NCBI RefSeq assembly: GCF_025840185.1 | Contig: NZ_JAMPJU010000002.1 | Location: forward strand, 257,536 to 321,535 | Length of the DNA stretch: 64,000 nucleotides | Source: Brenneria izbisi | Lineage (GTDB): Bacteria; Pseudomonadota; Gammaproteobacteria; Enterobacterales; Enterobacteriaceae | Reading direction: 5' to 3' | Shown here: one piece after another, positions 45,315 through 54,243 of the stretch | How the letters are laid out: each line of letters opens with the position of its first letter | Numbering within the stretch: position 1 is the stretch's first letter | Made by a program: the position numbers and the translations under genes | Notes under the pieces: generated by a model | What the model was told of the DNA's origin: nothing | The model's input: the letters and a program-made list of their open reading frames with translations, nothing else | Database searches by the model: none

Positions 45315-46003
45315 TATCCCCCCAACCGCTTACGACTCCATGTCGTCAGCCATTCCGATATCAGCAGCGATACCAGCGACAAAACAATCGCGATAATGCA
45401 CAACCGCGCCGCAGCGGTTTCCGCTCCCGGCGTTTCGATCAGCGTATACATCGCCAGCGGTATCGTCCGGGTTTCACCAGGAATGTTGGAGACAAAGGTA
45501 ATCGTCGCCCCGAACTCCCCTAAAGAGCGAGCAAACGCCAGCACCGTGCCAACCACAATGCCGGGAAAGGAAAGCGGCAATGTGATAGTAAAAAAGACCC
45601 GCCAGGGCGTGGCGCCCAGCGTTCTTGCGGCCTGTTCAAGCTGCCTGTCCACCGCATCAAGCGATAAACGGATGGCCCGCACCATCAAGGGGAATGCGAC
45701 AATGGCGGACGCCAGCGCCGCGCCGCGCCAGCTAAAGCTGAAACTGAACCCGAACCATTCATAAAGCCATGCGCCGATGACCCCACGTCGGCCCATGCCG
45801 ATCAACAGCAGATAACCAATCACCACTGGCGGCAACACCAGCGGCAAATGGATAATGCTATCAAGCAGCGATTTGCCGGGAAACCGGCAACGCACCAGGA
45901 TCCAGGCCGTCAGTATTCCAAAAGGCAGGCTGCACACCACCGCCACCATGGAAACTTTAAGGCTCAGTTCAATCGCCAGCCATTCATAGTCGCTGAGCAT
46001 CAT
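45314..46003 (-). CDS. modB: Molybdate ABC transporter permease
   Basis: A 229-residue inner-membrane permease with about five helices. The MetI-type EAA loop is seen as [21 protein letters not shown] near residue 140, which docks with ModC. E. coli ModB is also 229 residues. Two ATG codons in a row (46003 and 46000) can serve as start, and the first overlaps the modA stop codon. No oddities. Confidence 0.97.
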   Translation of the reverse strand: MMLSDYEWLAIELSLKVSMVAVVCSLPFGILTAWILVRCRFPGKSLLDSIIHLPLVLPPVVIGYLLLIGMGRRGVIGAWLYEWFGFSFSFSWRGAALASAIVAFPLMVRAIRLSLDAVDRQLEQAARTLGATPWRVFFTITLPLSFPGIVVGTVLAFARSLGEFGATITFVSNIPGETRTIPLAMYTLIETPGAETAAARLCIIAIVLSLVSLLISEWLTTWSRKRLGG

Positions 46004-46776
46004 TACCGGGGAGTAAATCCGTAGCGTTTAAAGACCACGGCAGCCTCCGGCGTTTTCAGATAATCATAGAAACCGCGGACAACCGCATTTTTATGATCTT
46101 TTACGATCGCCATCGGATACTCTACCGGCTTATGGCTGTTTTCCGGGAAAAGGCCGATAACCTTGACTTTATCGCTGGCCACCGCATCCGAACCATAGAC
46201 GATACCCAACGGCGCTTCCTCACGCTCAACCAGCGCCATCGCCGCCCGCACGTTATTGGCGCGCGCCATGATCGGCGAAAGTTCATCCCAGGCTTGCAGA
46301 TTTTGCAGCGCTTCCTTGGCATAGATCCCCACCGGCACGTGATCGGGATCGCCAACGGCCAGATGTCCGCCTTTCAGCAGGCTTTTCCAATCCGTTTTCT
46401 CATCAATAACGATCTCTTTCTGCGCACTGGATTTCGGCGCGATCACCACCAGTTCGTTGCCCAACAGCGTATATCGGCTGTCATTCTCCATCAGCTTTTT
46501 ATCTTGCGCGTAGTCCATCCATTGCTGATCAGCCGAAATAAACATGTCGGCGGGCGCTCCCTGCTCAATCTGGCGTGCCAGCGTCGAAGATGATGCAAAC
46601 GAAGCCACAATCTCGACCTGTTTTTCTTTCTGATACTGGGCCGCGATTTCCTGTAAGGCATTGGTCAGAGAAGCCGCGGCAAATACCGTTACCTTCTCTT
46701 GCGCGGCCATCGCCGGCAACACCATCCCCGCGCTGATTGCCAGCGCTGCAAACCATTTCAACCATTGCTGTGTCAT
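46003..46776 (-). CDS. modA: Molybdate-binding periplasmic protein
   Basis: A 257-residue type II periplasmic-binding protein. The signal peptide ends ISAGMVLPAMA near residue 24. The anion pocket residues fall within VFAAASLTNALQEIA near 31 and FASSSTLARQI near 60, with PADMFISADQQWMD near 75 and VGDPDHVPVGIYAKEAL near 140. E. coli ModA is 257 residues. It is the first gene of modABC. A ModE operator lies about 20-50 bp upstream, so transcription should fall when molybdate is plentiful. Confidence 0.97.
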   Translation of the reverse strand: MTQQWLKWFAALAISAGMVLPAMAAQEKVTVFAAASLTNALQEIAAQYQKEKQVEIVASFASSSTLARQIEQGAPADMFISADQQWMDYAQDKKLMENDSRYTLLGNELVVIAPKSSAQKEIVIDEKTDWKSLLKGGHLAVGDPDHVPVGIYAKEALQNLQAWDELSPIMARANNVRAAMALVEREEAPLGIVYGSDAVASDKVKVIGLFPENSHKPVEYPMAIVKDHKNAVVRGFYDYLKTPEAAVVFKRYGFTPR

Positions 46777-46797
46777 TCTTATCTCCCGCCCTTTATC

Positions 46798-46825
46798 ATC
46801 GTTATGTAAAACATACTATAACGAT
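46798..46825. promoter_or_regulatory. ModE operator upstream of modABC
   Basis: The eight-base arms ATCGTTAT and ATAACGAT are perfect inverted repeats separated by 12 bases. This matches the E. coli modA operator layout (CGTTAT-N12-ATAACG). It begins 22 bp before the modA start codon, overlapping the expected promoter. ModE encoded 460 bp away should bind it with molybdate and repress modABC. Confidence 0.9.
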
Positions 46826-46928
46826 GAATCGCGCAATGTCATACAGTTTATCAGTGACATAAGGAAATACTGGGAAGGTATGTCCGGCGCCGCGCCGGAC
46901 ATCAAAACAAGCGGGGAAGAAGACTCGC

Positions 46929-47084
46929 TTAATGCGATTTTTTCGCCGTCCGCTCGTCGGCGTGACCAATTTTGGAAAGGATGTTAAATACTTCTCCCAG
47001 GCCATAAATAGCGCCCAGAATGATAGCCATCATTACCGGCACCATGGCTATTGCAAACAACAGGCTCTTTAATAACTCCAACAT
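46929..47084 (-). CDS. acrZ: AcrZ, small membrane subunit of the AcrAB-TolC efflux pump
   Basis: A 51-residue single-helix inner-membrane protein. It begins [20 protein letters not shown] and continues [15 protein letters not shown], closely matching E. coli AcrZ (49 residues), including the proline-kinked helix. AcrZ lies along AcrB and changes which drugs the pump exports. The charged C-terminal tail ([12 protein letters not shown]) differs from E. coli. It is transcribed towards modABC, upstream of the ModE operator, and divergent from modE, exactly as in E. coli. It is easily missed because of its size. Confidence 0.93.
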   Translation of the reverse strand: MLELLKSLLFAIAMVPVMMAIILGAIYGLGEVFNILSKIGHADERTAKKSH

Positions 47085-47287
47085 GCTTACCTCACTTATC
47101 GCAACCGTTACCGCGACCTCTGTCGCTCAGCTAACGTACAGTTTCACCGTAAGCTAGCATAGTCATTCGCACATCCCAATAGTTTACCGTAACGAAAGAA
47201 AATTATACGGCCATTTGTGCGATTTGCGCCTGATGAAAAAAATGGCGACAATACAAATCATTAAACTCTTCACCCTGGGATTTCCCT

Positions 47288-48079
47288 ATGCAGGCTGAAA
47301 TTCTCCTTACCTTAAAACTCCAACAACGTCTATTTGCCGATCCGCGACGTATCGAACTATTAAAACAGATTCGCCACACCGGTTCTATCAGCCAGGGCGC
47401 TAAACTGGCCAGAATCAGCTATAAAAGCGCGTGGGATGCCATTAATGAGATGAACCAACTGGCTGAACAAACGGTAGTAGAACGTATGACCGGCGGCAAA
47501 GGAGGCGGCGGCGCGCAGATCACCCGTTATGGCGAACGCTTGCTCCAGCTTTACGATCTGCTGGCGCAGATTCAGCAGAAAGCCTTCGATGTGCTCAAGC
47601 AAGAAGATTTGCCGCTGGATAGCCTGCTGGCGGCCATCGCGCGTTTCTCACTGCAAACCAGCGCCCGCAATCAGTTTTTTGGCACCGTACTCGCATGCGG
47701 CGATCAAGCCGTTCAACAACAGCTGGATATTTTGCTCGCCGATGGTAAAACGACAGTCAGCGCCCTGATTACCCGTCAAAGCGCCGACCGTTTACGTCTG
47801 CAAACAGACAAAGAGGTATTGGTGCTGATTAAAGCGCCCTGGGTGGATGTTTACGCCGCCGATGCGTCGATGCCCCCCGCCGATAACATCCTTAGCGGAC
47901 AGATAAGCAGCCTGGAAACAGGGCCTGAAAGCAGCGAGGTGTTGATTGCGCTGGCGGGAAGTGAAACGCTGTGCGCAACTGTGCCGAATGACATTGTCGC
48001 AGTGCGACAGTTACAGCCGGGTATTGAGGTCAGCGCATCGTTTAATGCCGACCAGGTGATCGTGGCGACGCTCTGCTAA
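47288..48079 (+). CDS. modE: Molybdate-responsive transcriptional regulator ModE
   Basis: A 263-residue regulator. The N-terminal winged helix-turn-helix has RIELLKQIRHTGSISQGAKL near residue 22 and SYKSAWDAINEMNQL near 44. Two tandem MOP domains follow (about 124-190 and 195-263), each with the SARNQF or VSALI type pattern that binds molybdate. E. coli ModE is 262 residues. It represses modABC and activates molybdoenzyme genes when molybdate-bound. modF follows 30 bp downstream, so modEF is a bicistronic unit. Confidence 0.96.
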   Translation: MQAEILLTLKLQQRLFADPRRIELLKQIRHTGSISQGAKLARISYKSAWDAINEMNQLAEQTVVERMTGGKGGGGAQITRYGERLLQLYDLLAQIQQKAFDVLKQEDLPLDSLLAAIARFSLQTSARNQFFGTVLACGDQAVQQQLDILLADGKTTVSALITRQSADRLRLQTDKEVLVLIKAPWVDVYAADASMPPADNILSGQISSLETGPESSEVLIALAGSETLCATVPNDIVAVRQLQPGIEVSASFNADQVIVATLC

Positions 48080-48109
48080 ATGATCGAATGCGTGACATAA
48101 GGATAAAAC

Positions 48110-49609
48110 ATGCCGCTGTTGAAAATATCGCAAGGGTTATTCCGCTTAAATGACACTCGCATGCTACGGCTGCATGATCTGGTGCTTGAACAGGATCAAT
48201 GCTGGGCGTTTGTGGGTGCGAACGGTAGCGGAAAATCTTCGCTGGCTCGCGCATTATCGGGCGAACTCCCCATACTGAGCGGCGAACGATTATGCGATTT
48301 TCAACGTATTATCCGGTTGTCATTCGAGCAATTGCAAAAGCTGGTTTGCGAAGAGTGGCAACGCAATAACACCGACATGCTGAGCGCCGATGAGGACGAC
48401 ACCGGGCGCACCACGGCCGATATCATTCAGGATAACGTCAGGGATCGAAATCGCTGTCAGCGGCTTGCTGAACAATTTGGTATCGTCTCCCTTCTGGATC
48501 GCCGATTCAAATATCTTTCCACCGGCGAAACGCGCAAGACAATGTTATGTCAGGCGCTGATGCCGCAGCCAGATCTGCTGATCCTCGACGAACCGTTTGA
48601 CGGATTAGATGTTGCCTCACGCCGACAACTTGCCGAACAACTGGCGCAACTCGCCAGCCACGGCTGTACGCTGGTACTGATCCTGAACCGGTTTGATGAT
48701 ATCCCGCCGTTTATCAATCATGTAGGCATTGTCGCCGACTGCACCTTAACCCGCGTTGGTGAGCGTAAAGACGTCCTCGCGGAAACGTTGATTGCCCAAT
48801 TAGCCTACAGCGAAAAGTTAGCGGCAAGTACGATCCCCGAACCGGAAGATCCGCACAAACATCCCCGGCTGCCAGCCGATCTTCCCCGCATTACGCTGCG
48901 TAATGGCATCGTCAGCTATCATGACCGTCCGGTCCTGCATGGATTGGACTGGCAAGTGCTGCCCGGCCAGCATTGGCAGATTGTCGGCCCGAATGGGGCG
49001 GGTAAATCTACACTGCTGAGCTTGATTACCGGCGATCATCCGCAAGGCTACAGCAACGATCTCACGCTGTTTGGCCGTCGGCGCGGCAGTGGAGAAACCA
49101 TTTGGGACATCAAGCGGCACATCGGCTATGTCAGCGGCAGCCTGCATCTGGATTACCGGGTCAGCGTCAGCATACGCAACGTCATTTTATCGGGATTCTT
49201 AGATTCCATCGGCATCTATCAGGCGGTTTCCGACCGCCAGCGTCAACTCACCGACCAGTGGCTGGCTTTGCTGGGTCTTGATGGCGCTATCGCGGAGAGC
49301 CGCTTCCAATCGTTATCCTGGGGCCAACAGCGTCTGGTGTTAGTCGCCAGAGCATTGGTAAAACATCCGGCTCTGCTAATTCTGGATGAACCCCTGCAAG
49401 GTCTCGATCCCCTTAACCGCCAATTGGTTCGCCGCTGGCTGGATATTCTAATCAGTGAAGGCGATACGCAACTGTTATTTGTTTCTCACCACGCCGAGGA
49501 TGCGCCGCAATGCATTACACACCGGCTTACCTTTGTCGCTGAAAGCGATAGCTATCGCTATCAGATTGAGGACATTATGGAAGATAAGAGCATCAAACGT
49601 GACGGATAA
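48110..49609 (+). CDS. modF: ModF, ATP-binding protein with two ABC domains
   Basis: A 499-residue protein with two tandem ABC ATPase cassettes and no membrane segments. The first has Walker A GANGSGKSS near residue 38, signature-like LSTGETRKTML near 143 and LLILDEPFDG near 161. The second has GPNGAGKST near 293, LSWGQQRLVLVARAL near 401 and LLILDEPLQGLD near 421. E. coli ModF is 490 residues. Its role alongside molybdate uptake is not well established. It forms an operon with modE. Confidence 0.95.
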   Translation: MPLLKISQGLFRLNDTRMLRLHDLVLEQDQCWAFVGANGSGKSSLARALSGELPILSGERLCDFQRIIRLSFEQLQKLVCEEWQRNNTDMLSADEDDTGRTTADIIQDNVRDRNRCQRLAEQFGIVSLLDRRFKYLSTGETRKTMLCQALMPQPDLLILDEPFDGLDVASRRQLAEQLAQLASHGCTLVLILNRFDDIPPFINHVGIVADCTLTRVGERKDVLAETLIAQLAYSEKLAASTIPEPEDPHKHPRLPADLPRITLRNGIVSYHDRPVLHGLDWQVLPGQHWQIVGPNGAGKSTLLSLITGDHPQGYSNDLTLFGRRRGSGETIWDIKRHIGYVSGSLHLDYRVSVSIRNVILSGFLDSIGIYQAVSDRQRQLTDQWLALLGLDGAIAESRFQSLSWGQQRLVLVARALVKHPALLILDEPLQGLDPLNRQLVRRWLDILISEGDTQLLFVSHHAEDAPQCITHRLTFVAESDSYRYQIEDIMEDKSIKRDG

Positions 49610-49790
49610 CGCGACCAAATAATAGCTTCAGCCGCGGCAAACGGCAGGCGTTTGAACATGTTTTACGCATCGTCACGAAACTAACTTGTTAAAAAAATTG
49701 TCAATAGCAGAAATTATTTTCTGCTGAGGGTCACCTTCTTCAGTATCAGAACCTGTTATTTTTCGCTTAATCGTCACAATAGAGGTCAAC

Positions 49791-50807
49791 ATGAATGTTT
49801 TGGTCACCGGTGGAAGCGGTTACATAGGAAGCCATACCTGTGTGCAATTACTGGCAGCAGGACACCAGCCCGTCATTCTCGATAACTTATGCAACAGCAA
49901 AGCCAGCGTGGTTAAAACCATTGCGCAATTAACCGGTAAAACGCCTGATTTTTATCAAGGTGATATCCGTGACGCCTCGCTGTTGAACGACATTTTCTCC
50001 CGCCATGCGATTGATGCCGTTATTCATTTTGCTGGCTTAAAAGCGGTCGGCGAATCAGTCCGCGAGCCAGTCAGCTATTATGATAATAACGTCTACGGCA
50101 CGCTGACGCTGGTTGAGGCCATGAAAAAAGCGCATGTAAAGAACCTGATTTTCAGTTCCTCCGCCACCGTTTATGGCGATCAACCTCAAATCCCTTATCA
50201 GGAAAATTTTCCCACCGGTCATCCGGCCAGTCCTTATGGCCGCAGTAAGTTGATGGTTGAGCAAATCCTCCAGGATTTGCAGCATGCGGAACCGGACTGG
50301 AGCATCACGCTGCTGCGCTACTTCAACCCGGTTGGCGCGCATCCATCAGGGGAGATGGGGGAAGATCCGCAAGGCATTCCCAATAACCTGATGCCTTATA
50401 TCGCGCAGGTGGCGGTTGGCCGCCGGGAATCGCTGGCTGTTTTCGGGAACGATTACCCAACAGAAGACGGAACAGGCGTGCGCGATTACATCCACGTCGT
50501 CGATCTGGCCGACGGGCATATCGCGGCCATGAACGCCCTGCAAAATCGACCGGGCGTGCATATCTACAATCTGGGCGCCGGCGTGGGCTATAGCGTATTG
50601 CAAGTGGTTGAGGCGTTCAGCAAAGCCTGCGGCAAGCCGTTGGCCTATCACTTCGCGCCGCGTCGTCAGGGTGATCTGGCGGCTTATTGGGCCGACGCTG
50701 AAAAAGCGGCGCGGGATCTCCATTGGCGGGTCAGTCGTTCACTGGAAGAGATGGCGCAGGATACCTGGCGTTGGCAATCCGCGCACCCTGAAGGTTACCC
50801 AGACTAA
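49791..50807 (+). CDS. galE: UDP-glucose 4-epimerase
   Basis: A 338-residue short-chain dehydrogenase-type epimerase interconverting UDP-glucose and UDP-galactose with bound NAD. The start VTGGSGYIGSHTC binds NAD, and the catalytic SSSATVYG (Ser/Thr) is near residue 122. YGRSK (Tyr-X3-Lys) lies near 149, and substrate contacts include RYFNPVGAHPSG near 180. E. coli GalE is 338. GAGG precedes the ATG. galM follows at 50 bp; galT and galK, found between them in E. coli, are absent. UDP-galactose may serve polysaccharide synthesis. Confidence 0.97.
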   Translation: MNVLVTGGSGYIGSHTCVQLLAAGHQPVILDNLCNSKASVVKTIAQLTGKTPDFYQGDIRDASLLNDIFSRHAIDAVIHFAGLKAVGESVREPVSYYDNNVYGTLTLVEAMKKAHVKNLIFSSSATVYGDQPQIPYQENFPTGHPASPYGRSKLMVEQILQDLQHAEPDWSITLLRYFNPVGAHPSGEMGEDPQGIPNNLMPYIAQVAVGRRESLAVFGNDYPTEDGTGVRDYIHVVDLADGHIAAMNALQNRPGVHIYNLGAGVGYSVLQVVEAFSKACGKPLAYHFAPRRQGDLAAYWADAEKAARDLHWRVSRSLEEMAQDTWRWQSAHPEGYPD

Positions 50808-50858
50808 AACACGTTCCGGCGGCAAGCCGGTTTTGCCGGACATCCACAGGAGAAGATC

Positions 50859-51905
50859 ATGCTGCATGAAAAAACCGTTGCGCTGGCGCCTGATGGTCAA
50901 CCGTTTCAGTTAACTACCTTACAAAACCTGGCCGGCATGCGTGTTTGTCTGATGGACTGGGGCGCAACCTGGCTTTCCTGCGAGCTGCCCCTGTCGCAAG
51001 GCGAAATCCGGCAAGTGCTGTTGGGCTGCGCGTCGCCGGAGCAATATCCCAGGCAAAGCGCCTATCTCGGCGCGTCCATTGGCCGCTACGCCAACCGTAT
51101 CGCCAATGCCAGGTTGCGCCATGGCGATGAAACATACCATTTGCTCGCCAATCAGAGCGCTCATCAGCTACATGGCGGCCCGCACGGGTTTCACGCCCGG
51201 CGCTGGACGATCCTCAGCCGGGATGCCTCGCAAGTGACCTATCAACTGTACTCACCGGATGGCGATCAGGGCTATCCGGGCCAACTCAATGTTCAGGTCC
51301 GCTACCGTCTGAGTGAACACCATTCGCTGGAAATAATCTATCAGGCGGTCGCGGAGAAAGCCTGTCCGGTGTGCCTGACCAATCATGCCTATTTCAATCT
51401 TGACGGCAGCCCGACAGATGTACGCCAACACCGGTTGCAACTATTTGCCGATTATTATTTACCGGTAAACAGCGAGGGTATTCCCCACTCGCATCTTAAG
51501 CAGGTTAACGAGACAGGAATGGATTTCCGCCAGCCAAAAACGCTGGCGCAGGATTTCCTGCGGGACGACGATCAGGTTACCGTCTGCGGTTACGATCACG
51601 CTTATCTGTTGCACAGCACCTGTGGTTCAGGTGAAAGCCCCGCGGCCAATTTATGGTCATCAGACGAACGGGTGATGATGAGCGTCTTTACCAGCGCACC
51701 GGCGCTGCAACTCTACAGCGGCAATTTTCTATCTGGCACGCCATCAAGAGAAGGCGGTTACTATGAAAACCACGCCGGCGTCGCGCTGGAAAGCGAATTT
51801 ATGCCAGACAGTCCCAACCATCCCGACTGGCCGCAACCAGACTGTTGGTTAAAACCGGGCAAGAGGTATCGCTCGGAAACGACGTATCAGTTTTTTACGC
51901 AGTAA
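50859..51905 (+). CDS. galM: Galactose mutarotase (aldose 1-epimerase)
   Basis: A 348-residue beta-sandwich enzyme interconverting alpha and beta anomers of galactose or glucose. Catalytic histidines are in NQSAHQLHGGPHGFHARRW near residue 100 and TNHAYFNLDG near 172. The catalytic glutamate is in ALESEFMPDSPNHPDWP near 306. E. coli GalM is 346. GGAGAAG lies before the ATG. Cotranscribed with galE, but the kinase and transferase of the Leloir pathway are not at this locus. The beta-anomers made could feed glucokinase instead. Confidence 0.96.
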   Translation: MLHEKTVALAPDGQPFQLTTLQNLAGMRVCLMDWGATWLSCELPLSQGEIRQVLLGCASPEQYPRQSAYLGASIGRYANRIANARLRHGDETYHLLANQSAHQLHGGPHGFHARRWTILSRDASQVTYQLYSPDGDQGYPGQLNVQVRYRLSEHHSLEIIYQAVAEKACPVCLTNHAYFNLDGSPTDVRQHRLQLFADYYLPVNSEGIPHSHLKQVNETGMDFRQPKTLAQDFLRDDDQVTVCGYDHAYLLHSTCGSGESPAANLWSSDERVMMSVFTSAPALQLYSGNFLSGTPSREGGYYENHAGVALESEFMPDSPNHPDWPQPDCWLKPGKRYRSETTYQFFTQ

Positions 51906-52103
51906 TCATTGATATCCGCCATTTGTCTGTCGCCGTTTTTCGCTTTATCTCCCGCAGAGCAGATTAAAATTTTCTGCCTAATATTAACTCATTGATAACA
52001 GGGCCGGACATCGCCGCGCTTATTTACAAATCTCTTCAATTCCCTGCTTGCCCATGTCAGATCTCGGCGTTTACACTGCCATTACTCTTTGTAAGGATAC
52101 GTT

Positions 52104-52547
52104 ATGTCAGCATCGTACTTATCGCCATCCATCATTCATCATCTGCGTACCAAAGGCAGATGGGGATGGTTATTGGCGTTATGCTGGCTATTACTGAATG
52201 CGCAACTGGCGATTGCCGCTCACCAATGTGATCTGACGCTCAACCCGACGTCGACATTCATGCAGCATCAGTCTCATCTGCAACCTGACCCATCTCATGA
52301 GATGCAGAATGCTGGCGCCATGCCGTCGCAAATGGCTGAACAGCAGACGCCGCTGTGCGAAAAACATTGTGTTCCCGACACCATCAAACAGGATAATGCC
52401 AACCTGACCCTGCTGGCTATTCCGCCCAGCAGTGAACTGGCTCTCGCCAGTCAGCCTCCTTCCGTCGATTGCGCCAGCGATGTCTGGTTTTCCCCACCGG
52501 CATCAGGCCCGCCAACCGAAATCCGCTTCTGCCGCTTCAGGGAATAG
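52104..52547 (+). CDS. Uncharacterised His/Met/Cys-rich exported or membrane-anchored protein of the copper locus
   Basis: A 147-residue protein that I do not recognise. A single hydrophobic segment (WGWLLALCWLLLNAQLAIAA, residues 20-39) could be a signal peptide or anchor. The remainder should be periplasmic and includes a histidine- and methionine-rich stretch (residues about 52-80, for example HQSHLQPDPSHEMQNAGAMP) and cysteines in LCEKHC. Such residues suit soft-metal binding. It lies just upstream of cusF in the same direction, 77 bp before it, and AAGGA stands before the ATG. A role in copper or silver handling is inferred from composition and neighbours only. Confidence 0.6.
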   Translation: MSASYLSPSIIHHLRTKGRWGWLLALCWLLLNAQLAIAAHQCDLTLNPTSTFMQHQSHLQPDPSHEMQNAGAMPSQMAEQQTPLCEKHCVPDTIKQDNANLTLLAIPPSSELALASQPPSVDCASDVWFSPPASGPPTEIRFCRFRE

Positions 52548-52624
52548 CCCGAACGATTAATGACTTTCGCAACGCCTAACCGGGCGTATTCACTGTTATT
52601 TATCGTTTTTATGGAGCTATGACT

Positions 52625-52969
52625 ATGCGCGCTATTTATGTCGCCCTGACGAGCGTTTTACTGTTCTCTTCTTCTCCCCTGTGGGCCAATGAACACCAAC
52701 ATCACGCGATGATGCCTCCCGATATGGCTTCCACCGTCACAACCACTGTGCATCAGGCCACCGGAACGGTGAAGCAATGGAACGCAGACAGCGTCACCAT
52801 CGCCCACAATCCAGTTGCCACTTTGCGTTGGCCAGCCATGACCATGGCGTTCAAATTGCCCTCAGGAAGCACGTTTATCGCGCTGGCGGCAAATACGCCG
52901 GTTGCATTCAGTTTTGAACAGCAGAACAGCGGCTACGTACTGACCAGCATTACGCCACAGCAAAAATAA
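52625..52969 (+). CDS. cusF: Periplasmic copper/silver chaperone CusF
   Basis: A 114-residue secreted protein. The signal peptide ends SSSPLWA, then a His/Met-rich linker and the small CusF beta-barrel. The Cu(I)/Ag(I) site is intact: H in IAHNPVATLRW, the cation-pi tryptophan and the two methionines in WPAMTMAFKL (residues about 60-77). E. coli CusF is 110. I start at ATG 52625 because GGAG is eight bases upstream; the ATG two codons earlier is too close. It hands metal to CusB and CusA. The cusC gene follows after 14 bp. Confidence 0.93.
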   Translation: MRAIYVALTSVLLFSSSPLWANEHQHHAMMPPDMASTVTTTVHQATGTVKQWNADSVTIAHNPVATLRWPAMTMAFKLPSGSTFIALAANTPVAFSFEQQNSGYVLTSITPQQK

Positions 52970-52983
52970 ACGAGGATAGAACC

Positions 52984-54243
52984 ATGCACCTGTCCAAGCA
53001 TCGCGCCTCAGGCGTGTGTCTGGCGATGTTGCTGTGGCTACCTGCCGCATCCTTTGCGGCGGATCTGGATCTTGATCAGGCGTTACTGGCAGCGGAACGT
53101 TATTCCGCCGAACTGTCCGCCAATCAACATCAGATTAACGCGCTGCAAAACATGGCCGACTCAGCAACACAGCTTCCCGATCCACAGCTTCGGTTCGGCA
53201 TTGAGAATCTGCCTTTGGGCGGAAGTAACGGCAGTCGACTGACGCGTGAAGAGATGACCATGCAACGTATCGGGGTTATGCAAACCTATGTCAGCAGCAG
53301 CAAACGCGAAAGCAAGGCGCAAACTTTCCGGGTGGAAGCCGCCAGCCTGCGCAGCAACAGTGAAAGCCTGCGCGCCCGCCTGCAACGGGAGACCGCGCAA
53401 GCCTGGCTTGAACTGGCTTTGTCACAAAAATCCCTGCAAGAGTTGAAATTGCTGGTTGCCGAAAGCCAACGGCAAATCGTCTTGCAGAAAGCGAGCGTCG
53501 CCGCTGGCAGTGAAGCCAGCAGCGTGCTGGATGCCCGATTGACGCTGACCGCCATGCAGGATCGTCTGGCCGATGCCGAACGGGATGTGCGGATTGCCCG
53601 CGCCCGCATCACACGGCTTACCGGCCTGTCTGATGTCAACGTGCGGGGCGAGCTCCCGCGTTTCGAGCGGCTGCCAGCCTCACAGGAAGAACTGAAAAAC
53701 AACCTGCATCAGCACCCGGAAATGCAGCAAGCACAGCATGAAGCTGAACTGGCCAAAGCGCGTTCAGCGCAATCCGCCGTCGCCGCCATCCCTGATGTGG
53801 GCGTGGAGGTTTACTACGCCAAGCGGGGTAACGACTATGACGACATGGCGGGCGTCATGGTGACGGTCGATCTGCCGTTGTTTAAATCCAAACGGCAAGA
53901 CAAAGACTACGCCGCGGATGTGGCCCGGACGCAGGAAGCGCGGGACAACGTATTGCTGGCCGCCAGAGAACATCAGGTACAGCTTGATACCTTAATCGCG
54001 CAATATCAGGCGGCGCAATCACGCTGGCAACGGCAAAAACAGGACGTTCTGCCTCTGCAACAGCAGCGTAGCAAACTGATTCAGGCGCAATATCAATCCG
54101 GCAGCAGTGACCTGGCCGCCGTACTGGAAGCCAGACGCGCACTGCTGGAAAGCAATATTGCCGCGCAAGACGCCGCAAGGGAGATGGCGCAGATTTGGGC
54201 CGCTATTCGTTATCTGATACCACAGGGAAAACCACTGCAATGA
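52984..54243 (+). CDS. cusC: TolC-family outer-membrane efflux protein CusC
   Basis: A 419-residue outer-membrane channel protein. A signal peptide (CLAMLLWLPAASFA) leads into the TolC-type tandem helical repeats (LDQALLAAERYSAELSANQHQ near 30; long coiled-coil segments around 100-230 and 310-400). There is no lipobox cysteine, unlike E. coli CusC, which is a lipoprotein of 457 residues, so this is a shorter type of the family. Its stop overlaps the cusB start as ATGA. It provides the exit duct for the CusCBA pump. Confidence 0.88.
   Translation: MHLSKHRASGVCLAMLLWLPAASFAADLDLDQALLAAERYSAELSANQHQINALQNMADSATQLPDPQLRFGIENLPLGGSNGSRLTREEMTMQRIGVMQTYVSSSKRESKAQTFRVEAASLRSNSESLRARLQRETAQAWLELALSQKSLQELKLLVAESQRQIVLQKASVAAGSEASSVLDARLTLTAMQDRLADAERDVRIARARITRLTGLSDVNVRGELPRFERLPASQEELKNNLHQHPEMQQAQHEAELAKARSAQSAVAAIPDVGVEVYYAKRGNDYDDMAGVMVTVDLPLFKSKRQDKDYAADVARTQEARDNVLLAAREHQVQLDTLIAQYQAAQSRWQRQKQDVLPLQQQRSKLIQAQYQSGSSDLAAVLEARRALLESNIAAQDAAREMAQIWAAIRYLIPQGKPLQ

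Noticed and set aside
51950-52000. GCAGA/TCTGC inverted repeat before the copper operon as a CusR or CueR site
   Set aside because: It lacks the AAAATGACAA-type CusR half-sites and the CueR layout; it may be a weak galM terminator.
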